Source of the DNA: Eulemur rufifrons
Lineage: Eukaryota > Chordata > Mammalia > Primates > Lemuridae
Direction of reading: 5' to 3'
DNA length: 64,000 nt
Assembly (NCBI RefSeq): GCF_041146395.1
Contig: NW_027182922.1
Location: 108,501 to 172,500, forward strand
A program made the position numbers and the translations under genes. Numbering within the stretch: position 1 is the stretch's first letter; each line of letters starts with the position of its first letter. The notes under the pieces were generated by a model. That model was not told the DNA's origin, made no database searches, and saw only the letters and a program-made list of their open reading frames with translations. Shown piece after piece: positions 9,027-23,441 of this stretch.

Positions 9027-10375
9027 AACCTTACCCTCACGACTGGACCTAACCCTGACACTAACCTAACACCTAACCCTAACCAGAACCCCTAAAGCTA
9101 ACCCTGAACCCTATGCCTAACCCTAGCAGTCAACTTTAACCCTAAACCTAAGCCCAACCCACAACCCTAATCCTATCCTTTTACCCTAAAACTAACCCCT
9201 AAACCTAACCCCTATACCTCACCCTAACTCTAACCCCAATGCTAATTCTAACCATACCCCTTCATAAAACAATAACTCCTAACTGCTAACCCTAACACTA
9301 ACCAAAAACCCTAATCACTAATCCCTAACCCTAACGCTTAACCTTTACCCTAACCGTTAACCCTCACCCTAAATCATAACACTGACCCTAACCTGAACCT
9401 TTAACTCTAAGACTAACCCTTAACCCTACAGTAAGGAAGACCCTTAATGCTAATGGGATCCCTTATCCCTAACCCTAACACTACAGCTAAAAATAACCCT
9501 AACCTTTGATCCTTAAACCTAACCCCTAACACTTACTTTAACCCCAAACCCTAACCCTAATCCTAAGCATTAAACCTAACCCTATCTCTTAACCCTAACG
9601 CTAGCCCTTACCCTAACGCCTAGATCTAACCCTAAATCTAACCTACCGCCTAATCCTAACCTTAAGCCCTAATGCTAACTCTAACATTGAACCCTAAACC
9701 TACCCGTAACCCTTAACACTAACCCTATCCGTGAACCTTAACCCTGACCCTAACCATTACCCGCACCCAAGCATTTAACCCTGACCCTAATCCTAATCCT
9801 TAATGATAACCCTAACACTAAACCCTAACCCTAAGCCCAACACTTAACCCTAATCCTATCCCTTAACCCTAACCCTAACCCTAATGCTAACCCTTAAACG
9901 TAACCCTAACCATGACCAGTAAACCTAACCCTAACCTCTAACACAAACCATAGCTCATAACTCTAACCCTAAAACTAACCCTAACCCTAAACCTAACCCT
10001 AAACCCTAACTCTTAACCTTAACCCTAAGCGTTAACTCTCACGCTAACCTTTAATCCTAACCCTAATCCTAATCTTCAACCCTAAACCTAACACTTAACC
10101 CTAACCCTGTACCTAACCTAACACCTCATCTTAACCCTAACCGTAAACCTCAACCCTAAACCAAAGTGTAACCGTTAAACTTAAGAGTAACCTTTAACCC
10201 TAACCCTAATCCCTACCGCTAAGCCCTCACCCTAACACTAAACTTCATCCTTCACCCTAACCATAATCCTAACCCTAAATCTAATTCTCAGACTTCTTGC
10301 TTTCTTAGAGTTTAGAAAGCCTGCAATCCTCCCATGCCATGCGTGAAAGGAGGCTCTACCACTGTGTCCTGCATG

Positions 10376-12251
10376 AAACCCACAGGCCCATACCCAGAGT
10401 ATGATAGAGTGGGTTCCCGGGTACAATCCCAGCCCCCTAAACTCCCCCCGCCCGCCTAATGCAGACAGGGCCCGTGCGCTAAGCATAAACAATACCTTTA
10501 ACAGATAACCCTAACCCTCAACATAACACCCAACCCTGTTCCTATTTCTCCCCTTAACATGTAAACCTCACGGTGCGCCTAACTTTAACCTCTTATCCTA
10601 ACGTTAATGCATAAACCATTTCCTGAGAACAACCCCATCCCGTCATTCTAACCCTATGTCCTAGTCATCACTGTGACACCTAATCCCTAACCCTAATTCT
10701 AAACCGCTAACCCTAACCGTAACCCTACCTACAACCCTAACACTGACAGTAACCCTTACTTCTAACCCCAACGCTATGCCTAACAAAAACCCTAACCCTT
10801 GACCCTAACCCTTCACCCTAACCCCTAAGCCTTACCCTAACCCTTAACCCTAATCCTAATCCTAACCATTAAACCTAACCCTAGCTCTTAAAGCTAACCC
10901 TAAACCTTACCCTCACGACTAGACCTAACCCTGACACTAACCTAACACCTAACCCTAACAAGAACCCCTAAAGCTAACCCTGAACCCTATCCCTAACCCT
11001 AGCAGTAAACTTTAACCCTAAACCTAAGCCCAACCCGTAACCCTGATCCTATCCTTTTACCCTAAAACTAACCCCTAAACCTAACCCCTATACCTCACCC
11101 TAACTCTAACCCCAATCCTAATTCTAACCATACCCCTTCATAAAACACTAACTCCTAACCGCTAACCCTAACACTAACCAAAAACCCTAATCACTAATCC
11201 CTAACCCTAACGCTTAACCTTTACCCTAACCGTTAACCCTCACCCTAAATCTTAACACTGACCCTAACCTTCACCTTTAACTCTAAGCCTAACCCTTAAC
11301 CCTACAGTAAGGAAGACCCTTAATGCTAATGGGATCCCTTATCCCTAACCCTAACACTACAGCTAAAAATAACCCTAACCTTTGATCCTAAACCTAACCC
11401 CTAACACTTACTTTAACCCCAAACCCTAACCCTAATCCTAAGCATTAAACCTAACCCTATCTCTTAACCCAAACGCTAGCCCTTACCCTAACGCCTAGAT
11501 CTAACCCTAAATCTAACCTACCGCCTAATCCTAACCTTAAGCCCTAATGCTAACTCTAACCCTGAACCCTAAAACAACCCGTAACACTTAACACTAACCC
11601 TATCCGTGAACCTTAACCCTGACCCTAACCATTACCCGCACCCAAGCATTTAACCCTGACCCTACCACTAATCCTTAAAGATAACCCTAACACTAAACCC
11701 TAACCCTAAGCCCAACACTTAACCCTAATCCTATCCCTTAACCCTAACCCTAACCCTAACCCTAATGCTAACCCCTAAACGTAACCCTAACCTTGACCAG
11801 TAAACCTAAACCTAACCTCTAACACAAACCATAGCACATAACTCTAACCGTAAAACTAACCCTAAACCTAACCATAAACCCTAACTCTTAACCTTAACAT
11901 TAAGCGTTAAATCTCACGCTAACCTTTAATCCTAACCCTAATCCAAATCTTCATCCCTAAACCTAACACTTAACCCTAACCCTGTACCAAACCCTAACCC
12001 CTCATCTTAACCCTAACCGTAAACCTCAACCCGAAACCAAAGTGTAACCGTTAAACCTAAGAGTAACCTTTAACCCTAACCCTAATCCCTAACCCTAAGC
12101 CCTCAAACTAACACTAAAGTTCATCCTTCACCCTAACCAGAATCCTAACCCTAAATCTAATTCTCAGACTTCTTGCATTCTTAGAGTTCAGAAAGCCTGC
12201 AATCCTCCCATGCCATGCGTGAAAGGAGGCTCTACCACTGTGTTCTGCATG
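10376..12251 (+). repeat. Macrosatellite unit 3
   Basis: 1876 bp. The inverted-repeat left arm has lost its CpG (CACAGGCCC). The core at its right end is the most changed in the array (GCATTCT hairpin arm, GAGAATGATCGAG, broken G-quadruplex). Confidence 0.93.
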
Positions 12252-13723
12252 AAACCCACGGGCCCATACCCAGAGAATGATCGAGTGGGTTCCCGGGTAC
12301 AATCCCAAACCCATAAACTCCTCCCGCCCACCTAATGCAGACAGGGCCCGTGCGCTAAGCATAAACAATACCTTTAACAGATAACCCTAACCCTGAACAT
12401 AACACGCAACCCTGTTCCTATTTCTCCCCTTAACACGTAAACCTCACCGTGCGCCTAACTTTAACCTCTTATCCTAAAGTTAATGCATAACCCATTTCCT
12501 GAGAACAACCCCTATCCCACAATTCTAACCCTATCACCAAGTCATCACCATGACACCTAATCCCTAACCCTAATTCTAAACCGCTAACCCTAACTGTAAC
12601 CCTACCTACAACCCTAACACTGACAGTAACCCTTACTTCTAACCCCAACGCTATGCCTAACAAAAACCCTAACCCTTGACTCTAACCCTTCACTCTAACC
12701 CCTAAGCCTTACACTAACCCTTAACCCTAATCCTAATCCTAACCATTAAACCTAACCCTAGCTCTTAAAGCTTACCCTAAACCTTACCCTCACGACTGGA
12801 CCTAACCCTGACACTAACCTAACACCTAACCCTAACCAGAACCCCTAAAGCTAATCCTGAACCCTATCCCTAACCCTAGCAGTAAATTTTAACCCTAACC
12901 TAACCGCAACCCGTATCTCTAATCCTATCCTTTTACCCTAAAACTAACCCCTAAACCTAAACCCTATACCTCACCCTAACTCTAACCCCCATCCTAATTC
13001 TAACCATACCCCTTCTTAAAACACTAACTCCTAACCGCTAACCCTAACACTAACCAAAAACCCTAATCACTAATCCCTAACTCTAACGCTTAACCTTTAC
13101 CCTAACCGTTAACCCTCACCCTAAATCTTAACACTTACCCTAACGTTAACCTTTAACTCTAAGCCTAACTCTTAACCCTACAGTAAGGAAGACCCTTAAT
13201 GCTAATGGGATCCCTTATCCCTAACCCTAACACTACAGCTAAAAATAACCCTAACCTTGATCTTTAAACCTAACCCCTAACACTTACTTTAACCCCAAAC
13301 CCTAACCCTAATCCTAAGCATTAAACCTAAACCTATCTCTTAACCCTAACGCTAGCCCTTACCCTAACGCCTAGATCTAACCCTAAATCTAACCTACCGC
13401 CTAATCCTAACCTTAAGCCCTAATGCTAACTGTAACGCTGAACCCTAAACCTACGCGTAACCCTTAACACTAACCCTATCCGTGAACCTTAACCCTGAAC
13501 CTAACCATTACCTGCACCCAAGCATTTAACCCTGACCCTACCCCTAATCCTTAATGATAACCCTAACACTAAACCCTAACCCTAAGCCCAACACTTAACC
13601 CTAATCCTATCCCTTAACCTAACCCTAACCCTAATGCTAACCCCTAAACGTAACCCTAACCGTCACCAGTAAACCTAACCCTAACCTCTAACACAAACCA
13701 TAGCACATAACTCTAACCCTAAA

Positions 13724-13754
<31 letters not shown>

Positions 13755-14120
13755 TCTTAACCTTAACATTAAGCGTTAACTCTCACGCTAACCTTTAATC
13801 CTAACACTAATCCTAATCTTCATCCCTAAACCTAACACTTAACCCTAACCCTGTACCAAACCCTAACCCCTCATCTTAACCCTAACGGTAAACCTCAACC
13901 CGAAACCAAAGTGTAACCGTCAAACCTAAGAGTAACCTTTAACCCTAACCCTAATCCCTAACCCTAAGCCCTCACCCTAACACTAAACTTCATCCTTCAC
14001 CCTAACCAGAATCCTAACCCTAAATCTAATTCTCAGACTTCTTGCTTTCTTAGAGTTTAGAAAGCCTGCAATCCTCCCATGCCATGCGTGAAAGGAGGCT
14101 CTACCACTGTGTCCTGCATG
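12252..14120 (+). repeat. Macrosatellite unit 4
   Basis: 1869 bp. Its left core half carries the private changes CCCAAACCCATAAACTCC and CGCCCACC. In this core the 84-codon minus-strand frame ends KDEL instead of KDEV by a single base change, which I treat as coincidence. Confidence 0.93.
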
Positions 14121-15991
14121 AAACCCACGGGCCCATACCCAGAGTATGATAGAGTGGGTTCCCGGGTACAATCCCAGCCCCCTAAACTCCTCCCGCCCGC
14201 CTAATGCAGACAGGGCCCGTGCGCTAAGCATAAACAATACCTTTAACAGATAACCCTAACCCTGAACATAACACCCAACCCTGTTCCTATTTCTCCCCTT
14301 AACAGGTAATCCTCACCGTGCGCCTAACTTTAACCTCTTATCCTAAAGTTAATGCATAACCCATTTCCTGAGAACAACCCCTATCCCACAATTCTAACTC
14401 TATCTCCTAGTCATCACTGTGACACCTAATCCCTAACCCTAATCCTAAACCGCTAACCCTAACTGTAACCCTACCTACAACCCTAACACTGACAGTAACC
14501 CTTACTTCTAACCCCAACGCTATGCCTAACAAAAACTCTAACCCTTGGCTCTAACCCTTCACCCTAACCCCTAAGCCTTACCCTAACCCTTAACCCTAAT
14601 CCTAATCCTAACCATTAATCCTAACCCTAGCTCTTAAAGCTAAGCCTAAACCTTACCCTCACGACTGGACCTAATCCTGACACTAACCTAACACCTAACC
14701 CTAACCAGAACCCCTAAAGCTAACCCTGAACCCTATCCCTAACCCTAGCAGTAAACTTTAACCCTAAACCTAAGCCCAACCCGTAACCCTAATCCTATCC
14801 TTTTACCCTGAAACTAACCCCTAAACCTAACCCCTTTACCTCACCCTAACTCTAACCCCAGTCCTAATTCTAACCATACCCCTTCATAAAACACTAACTC
14901 CTAACCGCTAACCCTAACACTAACCAAAAACCCTAATCACTAATCCCTAACCCTAACGCTTAACCTTTACCCTAACCGTTAACCCTCACCCTAAATCTTA
15001 ACACTGACCCTAACCTTCACCTTTAACTCTAAGGCTAACCCTTAACCCTACAGTAAGGAAGACCCTTAATGCTAATGGGATCCCTTATCCCTAACCTTAA
15101 CACTACAGCTAAAAATAACCCTAACCGTTGATCCTTAAACCTAACCCCTAACACTTACTTTAACCCCAAACCCTAACCCTAATCCTAAGCATTAAACCTA
15201 ACCCTATCTCTTAACACTAACGCTAGCCCTTACCCTAACGCCTAGATCTAACCCTAAATCTAACCTACCGCCTAATCCTAACCTTAAGCCCTAATGCTAA
15301 CTCTAACCCTGAACCCTAAACCTACCCGTAACCCTTAACACTAACCCTATCCGTGAACCTTAACCCTGACCCTAACCATTACCCGCACCCAAGCATTTAA
15401 CCCTGACCCTACCCCTAATCCTTAATGATAACCCTAACACTAAACCCTAACCCTAAGCCCAACACTTAACCCTAATCCTATCCCTTAACCCTAACCCTAA
15501 TGCTAACCCCTAAACGTAACCCTAACCGTGACCAGTAAACCTAAACCTAACCTCTAACACAAACCATAGCACATAACTCTAACCCTAAAACTAACCCTAA
15601 CCCTAACCCTAACCCTAAAACCTAACTCTTAACCTTAACCCTATGCGTTAACTCTCACGCTAACCTTTAATCCTAACCCTAATCCTAATCTTCAACCCTA
15701 AACCTAACACTTAACCCTAACCCTGTACCTAACCCTAACACCCATCTTAACCCTAACCCTAAACCACAACCCGAAACGAAAGTGTAACCGTTAAACCTAA
15801 GAGTAACCTTTAACCCTAACCCTAATCCCTAATCCTAAGCCCTCACCCTAACACTAAACTTCATCCTTAACCCTAACCATAATCCTAACCCTAAATCTAA
15901 TTCTCAGACTTCTTGCTTTCTTAGAGTTTAGAAAGCCTGCAATCCTCCAATGCCATGCGTGAAAGGAGGCTCTACCACTGTGTCCTGCATG
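14121..15991 (+). repeat. Macrosatellite unit 5
   Basis: 1871 bp. Its left core has both inverted-repeat arms intact. A perfect run of four CCCTAA hexamers lies near 15590, among the longest in the window. Confidence 0.93.
14125..14221. other. 9-bp inverted repeat bracketing the GC-rich half of the core (representative)
   Basis: CACGGGCCC near 14126 and GGGCCCGTG near 14213 are exact reverse complements about 80 bp apart. Most units keep both arms. Exceptions are unit 1 (right arm reads GGGCCCATG), unit 2 (left region reads CCCGGGCAC) and unit 3 (left arm reads CACAGGCCC). The losses in units 1 and 3 are CpG-type changes. Confidence 0.75.
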
Positions 15992-17460
15992 AAACCCACG
16001 GGCCCATACCCAGAGTATGATAGAGTGGGTTCCCGGGTACAATCCCAGCCCCCTAAACTCCCCCCGCCCGCCTAATGCAGACAGGGCCCGTGCGCTAAGC
16101 ATAAACAATACCTTTAACAGATAACCCTAAACCTGAACATAACACCCAACCCTGTTCCTATTTCTCCCCTTAACACGTAAACCTCACCGTGCGCCTAACT
16201 TTAACCACTTATCCTAACGTTAATGCATAACACATTTCCTGAGAACAACCCCTATCCCATAATTCTAACGCTATATCCTAGTCATCACTGTGACACCTAA
16301 TCCCTAACCCTAATTCTAAACCGCTAACCCTAATCGTAACCCTAACTACAACCCTAACACTGACAGTAACCCTTACTTCTAACCCCAACGCTATGCCTAA
16401 CAAAAACCCTAACCCTTGACTCTAACCCTTCACCCTAACCCCTAAGCCTTACCCTAATCCTAATCCTAACCATTCAACCTAACCCTAGCTCTTAAAGCTA
16501 ACCCTAAACCTTACCCTCACGACTAGACCTAACCCTGACACTAACCTAACACCTAACCCTAACCAGAACCCCTAAAGCTAACCCTGAACCCTATCCCTAA
16601 CCCTAGCAGTAAACTTTAACCCTAAACCAAAGCCCAACCCGTAACCCTAATCCCACCCTTTTACCCTAAAACTAACCCCTAAACCTAACCCCTATACCTC
16701 ACCCTAACTCTAACCCCAATCCTAATTCTAACCATACCCCTTCATAAAACACTAACTCCTAACCGCTAACCCTAACACTAACCAAAAACCCTAATCAGTA
16801 ATCCCTAACCCTAACGCATAACCTTTACCCTAACCGTTAACCCTCACCCTAAATCTTAACACTGACCCTAACCTTCACCTTTAACTCTAAGCCTAACCCT
16901 TAACCCTACAGTAAGGAAGACCCTTAATGCTAATGGGATCCCTTATCCCTAACCCTAACACTACAGCTAAAAATAACCCTAACCTTTGATCCTTAAACCT
17001 AACCCCTAACACTTACTTTAACCCCAAACCCTAACCCTAATCCTAAGCATTAAACCTAACCCTATCTCTTAACCCTAACGCTAGCCCTTACCCTAACGCC
17101 TAGATCTAAACCATATCTAACCTACCGCCTAATCCTAACCTTAAGCCCTAATGCTAACTCTAACCCTGAACCCTAAACCTACCCGTAACCCTTAACACTA
17201 ACCCTATCCGTGAACCTTAACCCTGACCCTAACCATTACCCGCACCCAAGCATTTAACCTTGACCCTAACCCTAATCCTTAATGATAACCCTAACCATAA
17301 AACCTAACCCTAAGCCCAACACTTAACCCTAATCCTATCCCTTAACCCTAACCCTAACCCTAATGCTAACCCCTAAACGTAACCCTAACCGTGACCAGTA
17401 AACCTAAACCTAACCTCTAACACAAACCATAGCACATAACTCTAACCCTAAAACTAACCT

Positions 17461-17492
<32 letters not shown>

Positions 17493-17854
17493 TAACCTTA
17501 AACCTAAGCGTTAACTCTCACGCTAACCTTTAATCCTAACCCTAATCCTAATCTTCAACCCTAAACCTAACACTTAACCCTACCCTTTACCTAACCCTAA
17601 CCCCTCATATTAACCCTAACCGTAAACCTCAACCCTAAACCAAAGTGTAACCGTTAAACCTAAGAGTAACCTTTAACACTAACCCTAATCCCTAACCCTA
17701 AGCCCTCACCCTAACACTAAACTTCATCCTTAAGCCTAACCAGAATCCTAACCCTAAATCTAATTCTCAGACTTCTTGCTTTCTTAGAGTTTAGAAAGCC
17801 TGCAATCCTCCCATGCCATGCGTGAAAGGAGGCTCTACCACTGTGTCCTGCATG
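15992..17854 (+). repeat. Macrosatellite unit 6
   Basis: 1863 bp. It is shorter than unit 5 partly because the CCTTAACCCTAA segment before CCTAATCCTAACCATT is missing at about 16450. Confidence 0.93.
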
Positions 17855-19712
17855 AAACCCACGGGCCCATACCCAGAGTATGATAGAGTGGGTTCCCGGG
17901 TACAATCCCAGCCCCCTAAACTCCCCCCACCCGCCTAATGCAGACAGGGCCCGTGCGCTAAGCATAAACAATACCTTTAACAGATAACCCTAACCCTGAA
18001 CATAACACCCAACCCTGTTCCTATTTCTCCCCTTAACACGTAAACCTCACCGTGCGCCTAACTTTAACCTCTTATCCTAACGTTAATGCATAACCCATTT
18101 CCTGAGAACAACCCCTATCCCATAATTCTAACCCTATCTCCTAGTCATCACTGTGACACCTAATCCCTAACCCTAATTCTAAACCGCTAACCCTAACCGT
18201 AACCCTACCTACAACCCTAACACTGACAGTAACCCTTACTTCTAACCCCAACGCTATGCCTAACAAAAACCCTAACCCTTGACCCTAACCCTTCACACTA
18301 ACCCCTAAGCCTTACCCTAACCCTTAACCCTAATCCTAATCCTAACCATTAAACCTAACCCTAGCTCTTAAAGCTAACCCTAACCTTACCCTCACGACTA
18401 GTCCTAACCCTGACACTAACTTAACACCTAACCGTAACCAGAACCCCTAAAGCTAACCCTGAACCCTATCCGTTATGCTAGCAGTAAACTTTAACCCTAA
18501 ACCTAAGCCCAGCCCGTAACCCTAATCCTATCCTTTTACCCTAAAACTAACCCCTAAACCTAACCCCTATACCTCACCCTAACACTAACCCAAGTCCTAA
18601 TTCTAACCATACCCCTTCATAAAACACTAACTCCTAACCACTAACCCTAACACTAACCAAAAACCCTAATCACTAATCCCTAACCCTAACGCTTAACCTT
18701 TACCCTAACCGTTAACCCTCACCCTAAATCTTAACACTGACCCTAACCTTAACCTTTAACTCTAAGCCTAACCCTTAACCCTACAGTAAGGAAGACCCTT
18801 AATGCTAATGGGATCCCTTATCCCTAACCCTAACACTACAGCTACAAATAACCCTAACCTTTGATCCTTAAACCTAACCCCTAACACTTACTTTAACCCC
18901 AAACCCTAACCCTAATCCTAAGCATTAAACCCAACCCTATCTCTTAACCCTAACGCTAGCCCTTACCCTAACACCTAGATCTAACACTAAATCTAACCTA
19001 CCACCTAATTCTAACCTTAAGAACTAATGCTAACTCTAACCCTGTACCGTAAACCTACCCGTATCCCTTAACACTAACCCTATCCTTGAACCTTAACCCT
19101 GACCCTAACCATTACCCGCACCCAATCATTTAACCCTGACCCTAACCCTAATCCTTAATGATAACCCTAACACTAAACCCTAACCCTAAGCCCAACACTT
19201 AACCCTAATCCTATTCCTTAACCCTAACCCTAATGCTAACCCCTGAACGTAACCCTAACCGTGACCAGTAAACCTAACCCTAACCTCTAACACAAACCAT
19301 AACACGTAACTCTAACCCTAAAACTAACACTTACACTAACCCTAACTCTTAACCTTAACCCTAAGAGTTAACTCTCACGCTAACCTTTAATCCTAACCCT
19401 GATCCTAATCTTCAACCCTAAACCTAACACTTAACCCTAACCCTGTACCAAACCCTAACGCATCATCTTAACCCTAACCCTAAACCACAACCCTAAACCA
19501 AAGTGTAACCGTTAAACCTAAGAGTAACCTTTAACCCTAACCCTAATCCCTAACCCTAAGCCCTCACCCTAACACTAAACTTCATCCTTAACCCTAACCA
19601 TAATCCTAACCCTAAATCTAATTCTCAGACTTCTTGCTTTCTTAGAGTTTAGAAAGCCTGCAATCCTCCCATGCCATGCGTGAAAGGAGGCTCTACCACT
19701 GTGTCCTGCATG
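17855..19712 (+). repeat. Macrosatellite unit 7
   Basis: 1858 bp. The tandem-hexamer stretch that other units keep is reduced to ACTTACACTAACCCTAAC at about 19327. Confidence 0.93.
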
Positions 19713-21571
19713 AAACCCACGGGCCCATACCCAGAGTATGATAGAGTGGGTTCCCGGGTACAATCCCAGCCCCCTAAACTCCCCCCGCCCGCCTAATGCA
19801 GACAGGGCCCGTGCGCTAAGCATAAACAATACCTTTAACAGATAACGCTAACCCTCAACATAACACCCAACCCTGTTCCTATTTCTCCCCTTAACACGTA
19901 AACCTCACCGTGCGCCTAACTTTAACCTCTTATCCTAACGTTAATGCATAACCTATTTCCTGAGAACAACCCCTATCCCATAATTCTAACCCTATCTCCT
20001 AGTCATCACTGTGACACCTAATCCCTAACCCTAATTCTAAACTGCTAACCCTAACCGTAACCGTACCTACAACCCTAACACTGACAGTAACCCTTACTTC
20101 TAACCCCAAAGCTATGCCTAACAAAAACCCTAACCGTTCACCCTAACCCCTAAGCCTTACCCTAACCCTTAACCCTAATCCTAATCCTAACCATTAAACC
20201 TAACCCTAGCTCTTAAAGCTAACCGTAAACCTTACCCTCACGACTAGACCTAACCCTGACACTAACCTAACACCTAACCCTAACCAGAACCCCTAAATCT
20301 AACCCTGAACCCTATCCCTAACGCTAGCACTAAACTTTAAACGTAAACCTAAGCCCAACCCGTAACCCTAATCCTATCCTTTTACCCTAAAACTAACCCC
20401 TAAACCTAACCCCTATACCTCACCCTAACTCTAACCCCAATCCTTATTCTAACCATACCCATTCATAAAACACTAACTCCTAACCGCTAACCCTAACACT
20501 AACCAAAAACCCTAATCACTAATCCCTAACCCTAACGCTTAACCTCTACCCTAACCGTTAACCCTCACCCTAAATCTTAACACTGACCCTAACCTTAACC
20601 TTTAACTCTAAGCCTAACCCTTAACCGTACAGTAAGGAAGACCCTTAATGCTAATGGGATCCCTTATCCCTAACCCTAACACTACAGCTAAAAATAACCC
20701 TAACCTTGGATCCTTAAACCTAACCCCTAACACTTACTTTAACCCCAAACCCTAACCCTAATCCTAAGCATTAAACCTTACCCTATCTCTTAACCCTAAT
20801 GCTAGCCCTTACCCTAACGCCTAGATCTAACCCTAAATCTAACCTACCGCCTAATCCTAAGCTTAAGCCCGAATGCTAACTCTAACCCTGAACCCTAAAC
20901 CTACCCGTAACCCTTAACACTAACCCTATCCATGAACCTTAACCCTGACCCTAACCATTACCCGCACCCAAGCATTTAACCCTGACCCTAACCCTAATCC
21001 TTAATGATAACCCTAACACTAAACCCTAACCCTAAGCCCAACACTTAACCCTAATCCTATCCCTTAACCCTAACCCTAATCCTAACACCTAAACGTAACC
21101 CTAACCGTGACCAGTAAACCTAACCCTAACCTCTAACACAAATCATAGAACATAACTCTAACCCTAAAATGAACCCTAACCCTAACTCTAAAGCTAAACC
21201 TTAACTCTTAACGTTAACGCTAAGCGTTAACTCTCACGCTAACCTTTAATCTTAACCCTAATCCTAATCTTCAACCCTAAACCTAACACTTAACCCTAAC
21301 CCTGTACCTAACCCTAATCCCTCATCTTAACCCTAACCGTAAACCTCAGCCCTAAACCAAAGTGTAACCGTTAAACCTAAGAGTAACCTTTAACCCTAAC
21401 CCTAAGCCCTAACCCTAAGCCCTCACCCTAACACTTAACTTCATCCTTAAGCCTAACCAGAATCCTAACCCTAAATCTAATTCTCAGACTTCTTGCTTTC
21501 TTAGAGTTTAGAAAGACTGCAATCCTCCCATGCCTTGCGTGAAAGGAGGCTCTACCACTGTGTCCTGCATG
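19713..21571 (+). repeat. Macrosatellite unit 8
   Basis: 1859 bp. Private changes cluster near 21170-21220 (AAAATGAACCC, TCTAAAGCTAAACC) and in the core at its right end (AAAGACTGCAATCC, CCTTGCGTG). Confidence 0.93.
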
Positions 21572-23441
21572 AAACCCACGGGCCCATACCCAGAGTATGA
21601 TAGAGTGGGTTCCCGGGTACAATCCCAGCCCCCTAAATTCCCCCCGCCCGTCTAATGCAGACAGGGCCCGTGTGCTAATCATAAACAATACCTTTAACAG
21701 ATAACCCTAACCCTGAACATAACACCCAACCCTGTTCTTCTTTCTCCCCTTAACTCGTAAACCTCACCGTGCCCCTAACTTTAACCTCTTATCCTAACGT
21801 TAATGCATAACCCATTTCCTGAGAACAACCCCTATCCCATAATTCTAACCCTATCTCCTAGTCATCACTGTGACACCTAATCCCTAACTCTAATTCTAAA
21901 CCGCTAACCCTAACCGTAACCCTACCTACAACCCTCACACTGACAGTAACCCTTACTTCTAAGCCCAAAGCTATGCCTAACAAAAACCCTAACCCTTGAC
22001 CCTAACCCTTCACCCTAACCCCTAAGCTTTACCCTAACCCTTAACTCTAATCCTAATCCTAACCATTAAACCTAACCCTAGCTCTTAAAGCTAACCCTAA
22101 ACCTTACCCTCACGACTAGACGTAACCCTGACACTAACCTAACACCTAACCCTAACCAGAACCCCTAAAGCTAACCCTGAACCCTATCCCTAACCCTAGC
22201 AGTAAACTTTAACCCTAAACCTAAGCCCAACCCGTAACCCTAATCCTATCCTTTACCCTAAAACTAACCCCTAAACCTAACTCCTATACCTCACCCTAAC
22301 TCTAACCCCAATCCTAATTCTAACCATACCGCTTCATAAAACACTAACTCCTAACCGCTAACCCTAACACTAACCAAAAACCCTAATCACTAATCCCTAA
22401 CCCTAACGTTTAACCTTTACCCTAACCGTTAACCCTCACCCTAAATCTTAACACTGACCCTAACCTTAACCTTTAACTCTAAGCCTAACCCTTAACCCTA
22501 CAGTAAGGAAGACCCTTAATGCTAATGGGATCCCTTATCCCTAACCCTAACACTACAGCTACAAATAACCCTAACCTTTGATCCTTAAACCTAACCCCTA
22601 ACACTTACTTTAACCCCAAACCCTAACCCTAATCCTAAGCATTAAACCTAACCCTATCTCTTAACCCTAACGCTAGCCCTTACCCTAACGCCTAGATCTA
22701 ACCCTAAATCTAACCTACCGCCTAATCCTAACCTTAAGCCCTAATCCTAACTTTAACCCTGAACCCTAAACCTACCCGTAACCCTTAACACTAACCCTAT
22801 CCGTGAACCTTAACCCTGACCCTAACCATTACCCGCACCAAAGCATTTAACCCTGACCCTAACCCTAATCCTTAATGATAACCCTAAGACTAAACCCTAA
22901 CCCTAAGCCCAACACTTAAACCTAATCCTATCCCTTAACCCTAACCCAAATGCTAACCCCTAAACGTAACCCTCACCGTGAACAGTAAACCTAACCCTAA
23001 CCTCTAACACAAAACATAGCACATAACTCTAACCCTAAAACTAACCCTAACCCTAACCCTAACCCTAAACCCTAACTCTTAACCTTAACCCTAAGCGTTA
23101 ACTCTCATGCTAACCTTTAATCCTAACCCTAATCCTAATCTTCAACCCTAAACCTAACACTTAACCCTAACCCTGTACCTAACCTAACACCTCATTTTAA
23201 CCCTAACCGTAAACCTCAACCCTAAACCAAAGTGTAACCGTTAAACTTAAGAGTAACCTTTAACCCTAACCCTAATCCCTATCCCTAAGCCCTCACCCTA
23301 ACACTAAACTTCATCCTTAACCCTAACCATAATCCTAACCCTAAATCTAATTCTCAGACTTCTTGCTTTCTTAGAGTTTAGAAAGCCGGCAATCCTCCCA
23401 TGCCATGCGTGAAAGGAGGCTCTACCACTGTGTCCTGCATG
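21572..23441 (+). repeat. Macrosatellite unit 9
   Basis: 1870 bp. From about 22410 it is nearly identical to the corresponding part of unit 10, which marks the left edge of the 2.21-kb tandem duplication. The part before that (TTCTTCTTTCTCCCC, CCTAACGTTTAACC) is unlike unit 10. Confidence 0.93.

Larger units (their letters stand above)
8154..10375 (+). repeat. Macrosatellite unit 2 (carries sense Alu)
   Basis: 2222 bp, longer than its neighbours because of the Alu at 8670-9016. The core begins AAACCCCCGGGCACATAC, a private change that removes the left inverted-repeat arm. Confidence 0.95.

Noticed and set aside
12114..12368. C-terminal KDEL (ER retention signal) on the 84-codon frame, also at 43364
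   Set aside because: Most copies read KDEV. KDEL arises from one base change (GTT to CTT) in telomere-like sequence, and the frame has no signal peptide that I can support.
12469..12663. 64-codon minus-strand frame
   Set aside because: Pure telomere-like hexamer translation (RV/GL-rich), open in one unit only.
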